64,000 nt of DNA, from positions 94,809 to 158,808 of the forward strand of contig NZ_QQGY01000006.1 in assembly GCF_003490595.1 (NCBI RefSeq), given 5' to 3'. The translations under genes were made by a program, and so were the position numbers. The notes under the pieces were generated by a model that was not told where the DNA came from, did not search any database, and worked only from the letters and a program-made list of their open reading frames with translations. Below are positions 26,107 to 35,162 of the stretch, piece by piece. The DNA comes from Haemophilus haemolyticus_L. GTDB taxonomy: Bacteria > Pseudomonadota > Gammaproteobacteria > Enterobacterales > Pasteurellaceae. Positions within the stretch are counted from its first letter, which is position 1. The number at the start of each line of letters is the position of its first letter.

Positions 26107-27541
26107 GGCCTAACCAATAGGCAGCGATAAAGCTAGAACACACAGACATCACCATTAAAATCACTAAAACAAATGTCATAGAGAATGGCAATGGTTGCGC
26201 ATTTTGCACGTCTTCAGATGGTTTACCGATAACGCATTGACCAAATTTATAAAGCAACCAAACAAATGTTGCCGTAGATTCAATCAACGCAATCACCATT
26301 AACCAAGTTACCCATGAATATTCTTGTCCAAGGTCGAAACCAGCGGCAAATAATGGGAATTTGCTGAAGAAACCATTAAACGGCGGCACACCAGCAATAG
26401 CCAATGCAGCAATACCAAATCCTGTACCAACAACAGGCATGGTGCGCATAATCCCTTGTAAACGAGGCATTGAACGTGTACCTGTGGCATAGCTCAATGA
26501 ACCTGCAACCAAGAAGAATAAGCTTTTCGCAAAGGCGTGGTTAAAGATATAAGCAATCGCTGCAACAAAAGCTAATTTAGAACCTAATGCTGCAAGAGAA
26601 AGCCCGATGAAAATGTAAGAAAGTTGAGTGATAGTTGAATACGCAAGTAAGCGTTTTAAATCTGCTTGTGGCAAGTACATTAAGAAACCATAAATTAATG
26701 TAATCATTGCCATAACAATTCCCACTTCACCCACAATGTGAGGAATTTCACCAGCAGACATCACGGAACGCGCGAAAATATAGACGCCCACTTTTACCAT
26801 TGATGCCGCGTGCAAATACGCACTGACGGGTGTTGGCGCTTCCATCGCATTTGGTAACCAAATTTGCATTGGAAGTTGTGCTGATTTACCCCATGCAGCA
26901 AACATCACGCCAAATAACACGATAGTTTTCGCTTCTGGCGCAAGATGTTCTAACGCCGTGATAGAGAATGTGCCGGATTGGCTAAATAAATAAGCCGCAG
27001 CAAGATATAAACCTAATGAACCTATGTGAGTGATAATCAACGCTTTCATCGCTGCCGCCATTGCTTTTTGGCTTTGATAATAGCTGATTAATGCCCAAGA
27101 ACATCCCCCTGTGATTTCAAAGAAAAGCAACTGACCCGCTAAAGTTGATGAATACACCAAACCCGCCATTGCACCAATGAAAATCAATAAGAAAGCATAA
27201 AAACGAGGTAATCCGTTATGCGGATGTTCGCGGTTTTTATCGGTTAAATAACCACAAGAATATAAGCAAATTAAGAAACCTAAACCCACAACGGCAAAGG
27301 CAATTAAAGTGCTCACTGCATCTAAGGTCACGCCGAAGATTGCGGTATCACCAAATTTGACTAAATCATAGGTGACAGATTGTGCGCCATTTGCATACCA
27401 CTGCCCAGCCACAGCAAGTGTGCCAAGGGTAGCAAGTGCGGCAAAAATTGTGGCGATTTTTGGGAAAGATTGTTTGTTCAACCCCACAATAAACGCACCG
27501 ACAAACGGCAAAATGATTGTAATTAGTGCTAAACGTTCCAT
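26096..27541 (-). CDS. hyfD: HyfD proton-pump-type membrane subunit
   Basis: Antiporter-like membrane subunit of 481 aa (E. coli HyfD 479). Family core motifs: LLFFEITGGCSWALISYYQS (membrane Glu near residue 141), AAWGKSAQLPMQIWLPNAMEAPTPVSAYLHAA near 215-245, and IFNHAFAKSLFFLVAGSL near 335. Found in hydrogenase-4 but not in hydrogenase-3. Confidence 0.93.
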   Translation of the reverse strand: MERLALITIILPFVGAFIVGLNKQSFPKIATIFAALATLGTLAVAGQWYANGAQSVTYDLVKFGDTAIFGVTLDAVSTLIAFAVVGLGFLICLYSCGYLTDKNREHPHNGLPRFYAFLLIFIGAMAGLVYSSTLAGQLLFFEITGGCSWALISYYQSQKAMAAAMKALIITHIGSLGLYLAAAYLFSQSGTFSITALEHLAPEAKTIVLFGVMFAAWGKSAQLPMQIWLPNAMEAPTPVSAYLHAASMVKVGVYIFARSVMSAGEIPHIVGEVGIVMAMITLIYGFLMYLPQADLKRLLAYSTITQLSYIFIGLSLAALGSKLAFVAAIAYIFNHAFAKSLFFLVAGSLSYATGTRSMPRLQGIMRTMPVVGTGFGIAALAIAGVPPFNGFFSKFPLFAAGFDLGQEYSWVTWLMVIALIESTATFVWLLYKFGQCVIGKPSEDVQNAQPLPFSMTFVLVILMVMSVCSSFIAAYWLGLAG

Positions 27542-27550
27542 ATTTCCTCC

Positions 27551-28513
27551 TTACAATCCTGTGAAGTAAAACACAAACGCCAACACTGAAATGCCGAAAC
27601 CGACCACAGTTAAACGTCCTGTTAGCATAAAACGGGTACGAGCCAATGTGTTTTCAAACACACATGCGGCGATAAATACCACGAGCAATTTCACAAAGAA
27701 AGAAACGATACCTAAAATGACCGCACTTACTGTGAACTCTTGTGCTGCACCGAATGGGAAAAGCACGCTCACAAAGATAGAGGCAACCACCATTGATTTT
27801 AAACTCAAACCGACTTTCAATAAGGCGAAAGACGGGCCTGAATATTCAGTAAGTGGGCCTTCTTGAAGTTCTTGTTCTGCTTCAGCTAAGTCAAATGGAA
27901 TTTTTCCCATTTCAATAAAGATCGCAAAAGCCGCGGCAACTAAGGCAATCACTGTTGCAACAGGATATTGCCAAGGTTGGCTAGAAAGTGCGGTGCTAAT
28001 AACGGCAAAATTTGTAGAACCTGCAATTAAAGCAATCACAATGAATGCCAACATTAAGATGGGTTCAACAAGTACGCCTAATGTCACTTCACGGCTTGCA
28101 CCTAAACTTGAGAAAGTACTGTTCGAATCTAAACCCGCAATTGAGAAGAAAAAGCGGAACAACGCAAACAAATAAATAACGGTGATTAAATCACTGCCTG
28201 CCCCAAACGGTGAGTGATGAGTAAACATAGGTAAACTCATCGCAACCACCATAACTGTGCTAATTAACACATAAGGCATAACACGAGATACCCAACCCGC
28301 ATTATCTGGCCAAATATTTTGACGCGTCATTAATTTGGCAATATCGCGATAATCTTGTAACAAGCCCGGGCCTCGACGAGATTGAATACGAGCCCGAATC
28401 ATCCGTGAAATGCCTGAAAAGAGCGGTGCTAAAGCGAGAAGAATTAACGCTTGCACAATGGCTAAAAGGAACATTCCAGCGGAAGTGGAAATTTCTGAAG
28501 GTAATGAAATCAT
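27551..28513 (-). CDS. hyfC: HyfC membrane subunit (NuoH/HycD-like)
   Basis: NuoH-type membrane subunit of 320 aa (E. coli HyfC 315), forming the link between the hydrophilic arm and the antiporter subunits. Characteristic stretches are ARIQSRRGPGLLQDYRDIAKL near residue 42 and the acidic loop IPFDLAEAEQELQEGPLTEYSG near 208. Eight or so helices. It is 9 bp from both neighbours. Confidence 0.94.
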   Translation of the reverse strand: MISLPSEISTSAGMFLLAIVQALILLALAPLFSGISRMIRARIQSRRGPGLLQDYRDIAKLMTRQNIWPDNAGWVSRVMPYVLISTVMVVAMSLPMFTHHSPFGAGSDLITVIYLFALFRFFFSIAGLDSNSTFSSLGASREVTLGVLVEPILMLAFIVIALIAGSTNFAVISTALSSQPWQYPVATVIALVAAAFAIFIEMGKIPFDLAEAEQELQEGPLTEYSGPSFALLKVGLSLKSMVVASIFVSVLFPFGAAQEFTVSAVILGIVSFFVKLLVVFIAACVFENTLARTRFMLTGRLTVVGFGISVLAFVFYFTGL

Positions 28514-28522
28514 AATTTCCTC

Positions 28523-30544
28523 CTACATCAACGCAATGGAAAGTAATAACACAACCAAGGCAATCACGAAGTACACGCAATAAACGCGGAAGTCGCCTTG
28601 TTGTAGCCATTGAATTTTACGACCTAACCATGGGATAAAATGCGCAATCGGCATTGTTACTTTTTCTTCCCAAAATGGTTCTGTTTTGGTCGCACCTGAA
28701 ATTAATGCATTGATACCTTTTGCACCAGCAGGCGCAGGATCAAGCACTTGACGCAAGGTATAAAGTGGTTTGAAGATAATACGAAGCGGACGAGTAAAAC
28801 TACCCGCAGATGCTGCCATATCCATTTCGTAAGCATAACCACAAGCCCAAGGATTGCCTTTTGCACGATCTGCCATACGATTGCTTTTGGTGTAAGCGTA
28901 ATACATAAACGGCAACACAAAGAATGCGATCAACATAATGCTCACCATTGGTGTAGAAAGCGCCGTATTCGGTGTATTGCTTGCTACCACAACACCATTT
29001 TCTGCTAAATTAAGCATGTCATTATGAGAAAGTGCGGTTGCAATATTGGCAATAATTGGTGTCACGACAGAAGCGCCCACACCTAAAAGTACGCAGAATA
29101 ATGCCAAGATTGCCATTGCAATTACCATTGGTTTTGGCACTTCGCGTGCATGTGCTGCTTTTTCGCTGCGTGGTGCACCACCAAAGCTAATACCATACAC
29201 TTTCACGAAACAAAGTGCGGCAAGTGCACCAGTTAAAGCAAGCATAATGATTGCAACAGGGCCTGCAATGCGTAATACCACATCATTGTGTTGGCTTAGG
29301 CTGAATAAAGATTGATAAGTAAACCATTCACTCACAAAACCATTAAATGGTGGTAATGCAGAAATTGCCATAGTACCAATCAAGAAACAGAAAGCAGTAA
29401 ATGGCATTAATTTGCCAAGTCCACCCATTAAATCCATATCTTTTGAATGTAAACGGTACATCACAGAACCAGCACCCAAGAACAATAAGCCTTTGAATAC
29501 TGCATGGTTAAGTAAGTGATATAAACCACCTAGTAAACCGACAATAGCAAGTACAGGATTATGGATTGCCATACCAATCATACCGACACCAACACCCATC
29601 ATAATAATGCCAATGTTTTCTACGGTGTGATACGCCAAAAGTTTTTTGATGTCATGTTCTGCTAAGGCATAAAGTACGCCAAGCACAGAAGAAACTGCGC
29701 CAAAAGCAAGCACAATCACACCAAACCACATATTGTGTGCGCCAAGTAGATCAATACCCACTTTAATAATCCCGAAGATACCGATTTTAACCATCACACC
29801 AGACATCATTGCAGAAGCATGAGAAGGTGCAGCTGGGTGAGCTTTTGGTAACCAGCTATGCAATGGAATCATCCCTGCTTTTGCGCCGAAACCAAGAAAT
29901 GCCAAAATAAATACCGTAAAGGCTAAAGGCATTGAAAGCTCGGTGTGGCGGAAGGCTTCAAATTCAAAGCTACCTGCGTAGCAATAGAAAATAAAGAAAG
30001 CGATCATAATCAACACAGAACCAGCGTGAGCAATGAAGAAATACAATAAGCCCGCATTGGTTGCGTTGTCGTCTTGTTCGGTCAGTACTAAGAAGTAAGA
30101 TGCCAAAGACATCATTTCAAAGAATACTAAAAAGTAGAAAGCGTTATCGCTGGTGACCAAAGCAACCATTGAGGCGATAAACAAATTCATAAAGAAACCC
30201 ATCGTGCCAGCGCCTTTGCCAATGTATTCTTTCACATAGGAAAAGGAATAAAGTGCGGTGATAATAACCATTAAAGAAATTACACACACCATAAATGCAG
30301 CTAATCCGTCGATGCGGATTGAAAATTGGGCGAAGTCGAAAGGGGTTGAAAACACATCAACGACCGTATCGTTGCTGATAAGCACGGGAATGCAGGCAAC
30401 AATGCCTAACAAGCCACCAAGTACACCGGTCACGCCGGATATATTGATTGAAAGTTGTTCATTTTTTCGCACAGCGAGAGAAATAAACGCACCAACGACA
30501 TAAATCAACAAGGACGTGATGAGTAAACTGATTGAAGAACTCAT
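28523..30544 (-). CDS. hyfB: HyfB proton-pump-type membrane subunit
   Basis: Large antiporter-like subunit of 673 aa (E. coli HyfB 672), about 16 helices. Core motifs: YFLVFFEMMSLASYFLVLTEQ (Glu near residue 142), GFGAKAGMIPLHSWLPKAHPAAPSHASAMMSG near 217-247 and LYHLLNHAVFKGLLFLGAGS near 340. Uptake signal copies lie within the gene. It sits 42 bp downstream of hyfA. Confidence 0.95.
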   Translation of the reverse strand: MSSSISLLITSLLIYVVGAFISLAVRKNEQLSINISGVTGVLGGLLGIVACIPVLISNDTVVDVFSTPFDFAQFSIRIDGLAAFMVCVISLMVIITALYSFSYVKEYIGKGAGTMGFFMNLFIASMVALVTSDNAFYFLVFFEMMSLASYFLVLTEQDDNATNAGLLYFFIAHAGSVLIMIAFFIFYCYAGSFEFEAFRHTELSMPLAFTVFILAFLGFGAKAGMIPLHSWLPKAHPAAPSHASAMMSGVMVKIGIFGIIKVGIDLLGAHNMWFGVIVLAFGAVSSVLGVLYALAEHDIKKLLAYHTVENIGIIMMGVGVGMIGMAIHNPVLAIVGLLGGLYHLLNHAVFKGLLFLGAGSVMYRLHSKDMDLMGGLGKLMPFTAFCFLIGTMAISALPPFNGFVSEWFTYQSLFSLSQHNDVVLRIAGPVAIIMLALTGALAALCFVKVYGISFGGAPRSEKAAHAREVPKPMVIAMAILALFCVLLGVGASVVTPIIANIATALSHNDMLNLAENGVVVASNTPNTALSTPMVSIMLIAFFVLPFMYYAYTKSNRMADRAKGNPWACGYAYEMDMAASAGSFTRPLRIIFKPLYTLRQVLDPAPAGAKGINALISGATKTEPFWEEKVTMPIAHFIPWLGRKIQWLQQGDFRVYCVYFVIALVVLLLSIALM

Positions 30545-30586
30545 AATTTCACTCCATTGATTAACGAGTAAACAAACAATAAACTT

Positions 30587-31186
30587 TTATCTTGGCACGA
30601 CAGGAGAACCCATCATTGCCATTTCGCGTTTTTTGCGATTTGCTTGTTCGATACTCTCATCACTAATTAAGAATAAAGTTTTTGTTGGGCAAGTTTGCAT
30701 ACAAGCAGGACCTTCTTCACGGAAATAGCAAAGGTCGCATTTCACCGCAATGGCTTTTACACCAGGTTCCCATGCAAGCATATTGTGAACATCGGTATTA
30801 TTCGGTGCAGTGCGAATATCACGTTTTACCGCATCAGTGAAAGAAAAACTGTCATAATGGTTTGGTGCATCTAATGGTGCGCTACCATGCTGTGTAATCG
30901 CCCCAAATGGACAAGCGATAGCACAAAGTTTACAGCCAATGCATAAACTTTCATTGAGTTGAATGGTATCATTATCATGCTTTATCGCGTGCACAGGACA
31001 TACTGTAGCACAAGGTGAATCATCACAATGACGACATAAGATCGGCACAGTAATATCGTCGTTGCGCATTACTTGTAACCGCGGAAAGGATTGTAATCCA
31101 AAAGCTTTGTGTACTTCGCTGCAAGCAGCCATACAGGTATTGCATCCAATGCAATCTTTCGGATCACCTATAACAAAACGGTTCAT
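30587..31186 (-). CDS. hyfA: HyfA electron-transfer 4Fe-4S subunit
   Basis: Ferredoxin-type subunit of 199 aa (E. coli HyfA 205), first gene of the operon. Four cluster motifs are visible: CIGCNTCMAACSEVH, CRHCDDSPCATVCP, CIGCKLCAIACP and VKCDLC...CMQTCP. I chose ATG 31186 (MNRFVIGDPKDC) instead of the upstream frame start at 31261, because a GGGGGGA ribosome-binding site lies just before it and the family begins at this point. It probably receives electrons from a formate dehydrogenase-H encoded elsewhere. Confidence 0.95.
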   Translation of the reverse strand: MNRFVIGDPKDCIGCNTCMAACSEVHKAFGLQSFPRLQVMRNDDITVPILCRHCDDSPCATVCPVHAIKHDNDTIQLNESLCIGCKLCAIACPFGAITQHGSAPLDAPNHYDSFSFTDAVKRDIRTAPNNTDVHNMLAWEPGVKAIAVKCDLCYFREEGPACMQTCPTKTLFLISDESIEQANRKKREMAMMGSPVVPR

Positions 31187-31319
31187 ATTTTCCCCCCAAA
31201 TTATAATAGATAGAAACAGAAAGTAAGTGGAGGGCATTACACCCAAACGTCCAATAACCACTCTAGAAATAAGGATACTCCTTCAGAGTTACCCAGACTA
31301 GAGTAAAACGATTGTTTTA

Positions 31320-31333
31320 TTGACTGAGATCAT
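31320..31333 (-). promoter_or_regulatory. Candidate FNR box upstream of hyfA
   Basis: TTGAC-TGAG-ATCAT matches the FNR consensus TTGAT-N4-ATCAA in 8 of 10 positions and lies about 135-150 bp upstream of the hyfA ATG. Anaerobic activation would suit the operon. No sigma-54 site (TGGC-N7-TTGC) of the E. coli hyf type was seen. Confidence 0.5.
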
Positions 31334-31368
31334 AAATTTTTTTATTTTTATCGAAGGGAAATTTTCGT

Positions 31369-31387
31369 ATTGAGATTGACTCTCAAT
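31369..31387. promoter_or_regulatory. 19-bp palindrome, possible Fur-like operator
   Basis: ATTGAGA-N5-TCTCAAT is a perfect 7-bp inverted repeat in the hyfA upstream region. Its centre, TGAGATT-G-ACTCTCA, fits the Fur 7-1-7 pattern in 11 of 15 positions. Apart from this, the FNR-like site, an uptake signal near 31494 and the terminator at 31593, I see nothing in the gap 31187-31643. Confidence 0.35.
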
Positions 31388-31592
31388 TCAATTTGTTAAG
31401 ATTGTAAGTGATTGAAACTATTAGACTAATTATTGAAAAATAATTGCTAATGTAATGTTAAAATCCTGTTGGTATTTTCTCATTTTGCACAGAAGTGCGG
31501 TAGATTTTCCGCAAGTTTTGGAGCCTGCTTTGAAGTGAATTTCCATCATAAAAATCCTCTTTTCTAAATGAGAATAAATAAAAAAGACATAA

Positions 31593-31619
31593 AAAAACAC
31601 CGCACTTTGCGGTGTTTTT
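31593..31619 (-). terminator. Terminator of the autotransporter gene, built from an uptake signal
   Basis: Stem AAAAACACCGC / GCGGTGTTTTT with loop ACTTT. One arm plus loop spells the uptake signal ACCGCACTT. Symmetric A/T tracts allow function in both directions; it lies 25 bp after the adhesin stop. Confidence 0.88.
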
Positions 31620-31643
31620 CATTATGTTTTTGCTATCAGCTGA

Positions 31644-34600
31644 TTACCATTGGTAACCTACGCCAGCTGCAACGCCAGTTTTACCTTGAGTATTTGCCGT
31701 ACCAGATAAACGGATAATAATCTTACCGTTATCAGAGATACGAGACATACCTACTGCAAGACCATTTTGCCCCTGATAGTTACCAGCTGCAATACCAACT
31801 AAGCTCTTACCTGGTGTATAAGCTTGCGGAATTGTCGCCGCCGCTAATGCACTTGCAGTACCTGCATCTCCACGTTTACCAACGTTATTGATCTTGTTAT
31901 CTAAGTCACCAAGTTTATGACCAATACCTGCTGCTACAGCATGTAACTGGCTACCGTTAATCGCATCAGTAGAAGTTGATGAAATTTCACCTGGAGCCAC
32001 ACCATTTACCTTAACAGGATTATTGCCGTTTTTATCACTGAATTTAATACCATTTCCATTGTTATTTTGAATTTTTGGACCATCGGCACCGAGTTGAACG
32101 CTATTAAAGTTTACATCGTCTTTTGTCTTATAAACAACTTCTCCACCTTTGCGATGCTCAACATCCATATTTTTACCCGCTGACATAGTAACTGTACTAC
32201 CAGTTTTCATCATTTCACCGTTAGCTAATGTGTCACTTGATGAATTAGTGCCTTCAGTTTTACCTGCTTTTAATGTAAATCCAACATGACTTAATTGACT
32301 AGAAAGATTTTTAGCAGTTACTAGACCTTCGCTTTCAGTTTGTAAAACTTCACCACTTTCCTTTACAGTGATATTTGATTTCTCAATAGAAGAAGTACTT
32401 GGTAACACTGCGTAGAGCTTGCCCTCACTATTCACTTTAATGGTTGAACCGTCCACATTCACATTGTATTTAACAGTGGTCTCTTTACCATCTTGAGCTG
32501 TCTCTACGCTAACGGTCGTACCTATTCCTTTTGCGAATACTACATTATCATTAGGTTTAACAAGGTCTTTTTCGGTCTTAGTGCCGTTATCTTCGCTAAT
32601 TTTCCAACCGCTATTTGACAATGCATTATTCACTGTGGTGTTTACAGCATCTCCAGTCAGCATTTTCTTACTTAATGTATCTGCTATCGCATAAAGTTGA
32701 GAACCGTTGATAGCATCGGTAGAAGTACCACTAATTTCACCCGCAGCGACGTTTTGGATACGTCTTTCTTTACTGCTCGCACCAACAGAAACAGCCCCCA
32801 CGGAAGTACTACCTGCAAATCCTGAATACTCAACACCATTTACATTAGCGGTATTGACGGTTCCTGTTGCACCCGCGGTTGTTGTTTTACCATCCGTGCC
32901 ATCGGTGTTTTTCGCTTTAAGTGCACCTGTAGTATTGGCACGTCCTGCAGTAATTGCAGTATCCTTACCTAATGCCACAGAGTTATCGGCTGTTGTGACC
33001 ACATTGGATCCCAAAATAAAGGTATGATTGGTAATGATTGGTTTATCTGCTGATCCATTATTATTACCAAATGCATAAGTGCCTGTGGTATTAGATTTGT
33101 CGGTGCCGATATAGTTTGGATCGCCAAATGCACCAGAATGAGTGGCTGTCACTACGTTTTTATAACCTACAGCAATGGTTTGTGTACCACCAGCGAGATT
33201 TTCTGTACCAATTGCAATACTGTCTTCACCTTTCGCATTAGCACCTTTACCCATAGCGATGGTTCTATCCGCACCAAGTTTTACATCAGATCCGATGCCG
33301 ATGGTGTCTTTTACAGAAGTCGCCACATCAGTTTGACCCTTAGTTGGTTGGTCAGCATGGTGTTCTGGATTCACATTATCATAATTAAAACCAAGTAAAA
33401 TATTACGTTCAGCTAAATTATCTTTAGTTCCTTTTAATGCATGATAATTTCCAAACATTAAAGTATCTGTTGCATATTCAGTAATATTTTTTACACCCAT
33501 GATCATACCACGTGTTACATCTTTTAAGTTGTTTTCATAACCAGATACACTTAAAAATGCATTCATATTTTTACTTCTAAAATTATCAGCTAATTTTTCA
33601 ACTTCACTACTCTTATTATTAATGCTTGCTAAGTCGTCTTCAGTTACTTCTTCTGTTGTTTTTATTCTATTACCTACACCAAATACTGTTGAAAATAAAG
33701 TTTGATTTACTTCATTATCAGATCCTATTACACCTACAGAACCAGCACGATTAGTTTTTGAATATGTCATTAAATTATTTTGAAGATCTTTTATACTATG
33801 ATTGCCATTCATTCCACTCACATTAAGATATTCATTCATATTAAGTATTGAACGATTAATTTCATTTCCTGTACCCCAAATTAATGCGCCATTACTATGT
33901 CTAATTTTATTAGCCGTACCAACAATACTATTAGCAATACCAGAATATTGTAATACTTCACCATTTTCTGATGGAAGATTTTCCATTGAGTTTAAAGAAC
34001 CTAATATAGTTGAACCCATTCCTTGTGCATTAGAAGCTGCTAATGTGCCATTAAGCAATGCGGTAAAACCACCACCTATTTGTTTGATAGAACTTAATGA
34101 GTTATAAGCACCAATTACCGCAGAGAAGTGAGAGCGGTTAATAGAATTGTCACCTACTGTGGTTGCACCAACATTATTCACTCCTTGTAATTTATTATTC
34201 ACATCACTTAAATTATATTCACCAATTGCACCATTATAATCTTGGTTACCAATTTGAACAGAACCTGTTCTCGCTATAGATTTAGTACCAATAGAAATAC
34301 CCTCTGCTACTTTATTTCTTCCAAATTTTACTAATTTAAACCGCGTTGAAGTATCACCAAACAAACTTGTTTTAGCACCATTACCTATTGCAATACCATC
34401 AGTAGAATAACTATTATGACTATCAGCATTAGTATAAGCATCTCGACCAATTGCTATAGAATTTTCATATCTTGTTGTTGCATTTGTTCCTATTGCAAGT
34501 GAATTATCTTTTTCAGTTTGTGCTTTCCTTCCTAATGCAATACTCATTACACCATCAGCTGTTGAATTAGAACCTATAGCAATAGCTCTATCTTTTACAA

Positions 34601-34871
34601 CTCTTGCTTTATCAGCACCATCGCCTGTACCTATAGCTATACCATGATCAACATTAACATCACCTGTAGAAATAGTGGTACCATCCCCCCTTAATCCATT
34701 TCCCATTACTTTAGCTGCTTCTACCGTATCGATACCCCCCGCACATATTGCGGTTAAAAGTAAAGCTTTTCCAATATGATTTTTAGTTTTGCCACGTCCT
34801 TTGGCTAGTTCCGATGTCACAACGCTTGCATTGGTCAAGCGATTAAATACAATTTTGTAGATTTTATTCAT
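31644..34871 (-). CDS. Trimeric autotransporter adhesin (YadA/Hia-like)
   Basis: Surface adhesin of 1075 aa, type V-c secretion. It begins with an extended signal peptide region (MNKIYKIVFNRLTNASVVTS, then ELAKGRGK) followed by a hydrophobic signal. Residues about 50-640 carry many YadA-head type repeats of the form xxAIGxxA/SxA. Neck motifs with TSTDAINGSQLYA (near residue 712) and TSTDAINGSQLHAVA (near 962) flank a stalk, and the last ~70 residues are the YadA anchor, ending GVAAGVGYQW with a terminal aromatic. Ligand unknown; it could correspond to the Hia/Hsf/Cha group but I cannot assign it. Single gene, no frameshift and no simple-repeat tract. Confidence 0.93.
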   Translation of the reverse strand: MNKIYKIVFNRLTNASVVTSELAKGRGKTKNHIGKALLLTAICAGGIDTVEAAKVMGNGLRGDGTTISTGDVNVDHGIAIGTGDGADKARVVKDRAIAIGSNSTADGVMSIALGRKAQTEKDNSLAIGTNATTRYENSIAIGRDAYTNADSHNSYSTDGIAIGNGAKTSLFGDTSTRFKLVKFGRNKVAEGISIGTKSIARTGSVQIGNQDYNGAIGEYNLSDVNNKLQGVNNVGATTVGDNSINRSHFSAVIGAYNSLSSIKQIGGGFTALLNGTLAASNAQGMGSTILGSLNSMENLPSENGEVLQYSGIANSIVGTANKIRHSNGALIWGTGNEINRSILNMNEYLNVSGMNGNHSIKDLQNNLMTYSKTNRAGSVGVIGSDNEVNQTLFSTVFGVGNRIKTTEEVTEDDLASINNKSSEVEKLADNFRSKNMNAFLSVSGYENNLKDVTRGMIMGVKNITEYATDTLMFGNYHALKGTKDNLAERNILLGFNYDNVNPEHHADQPTKGQTDVATSVKDTIGIGSDVKLGADRTIAMGKGANAKGEDSIAIGTENLAGGTQTIAVGYKNVVTATHSGAFGDPNYIGTDKSNTTGTYAFGNNNGSADKPIITNHTFILGSNVVTTADNSVALGKDTAITAGRANTTGALKAKNTDGTDGKTTTAGATGTVNTANVNGVEYSGFAGSTSVGAVSVGASSKERRIQNVAAGEISGTSTDAINGSQLYAIADTLSKKMLTGDAVNTTVNNALSNSGWKISEDNGTKTEKDLVKPNDNVVFAKGIGTTVSVETAQDGKETTVKYNVNVDGSTIKVNSEGKLYAVLPSTSSIEKSNITVKESGEVLQTESEGLVTAKNLSSQLSHVGFTLKAGKTEGTNSSSDTLANGEMMKTGSTVTMSAGKNMDVEHRKGGEVVYKTKDDVNFNSVQLGADGPKIQNNNGNGIKFSDKNGNNPVKVNGVAPGEISSTSTDAINGSQLHAVAAGIGHKLGDLDNKINNVGKRGDAGTASALAAATIPQAYTPGKSLVGIAAGNYQGQNGLAVGMSRISDNGKIIIRLSGTANTQGKTGVAAGVGYQW

Positions 34872-35023
34872 AAATATATTTCCCCTAGCTATGTTAAAAA
34901 TGATTTCTAACCCTTATTTATTTTAAGGCTAATAAGGGACAGAAGTATATAATTTGAGTAATAAAACGCAATTTTAAAAGACTATCTTTACAAATAATTT
35001 ACATTTAATAAACTTCACAAAAA

Positions 35024-35039
35024 AAGCAAACGATTGCTT
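35024..35039. promoter_or_regulatory. Perfect PurR-type box upstream of the adhesin
   Basis: AAGCAAACGATTGCTT satisfies every fixed position of the PurR consensus ANGCAANCGNTTNCNT. It is about 155 bp upstream of the adhesin start and 125 bp past the siaB stop. Another LacI-family regulator is possible. The rest of the gap 34872-35162 shows only an uptake signal near 35076 and the siaB terminator. Confidence 0.4.
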
Positions 35040-35138
35040 TATTGCATAATAAAAAATAAGGTTTATCCCGATAAAAGTGCGGTGATTTTTAGGCGCGTTT
35101 TTATTGAGAAAAAGCAAATGTGCTTATCAAAAAACAAA

Positions 35139-35158
35139 GGCCGCAAAGTGCGGCCAAT
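35139..35158 (-). terminator. siaB terminator containing an uptake signal core
   Basis: Stem GGCCGCA / TGCGGCC around a short loop immediately after the siaB stop, followed on the minus strand by a T-rich tract. Its sequence includes GCCGCACTT, one base off the uptake core. Confidence 0.75.
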
Positions 35159-35162
35159 TTTT

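Noticed and set aside
31432..31548. Short minus-strand frame (about 39 codons) upstream of hyfA
   Set aside because: No ribosome-binding site or family resemblance; it spans an uptake signal in the intergenic region.
31187..31643. Sigma-54 promoter for the hyf operon
   Set aside because: No GG-N10-GC site of the TGGC-N7-TTGC type was found on the minus strand of this region.
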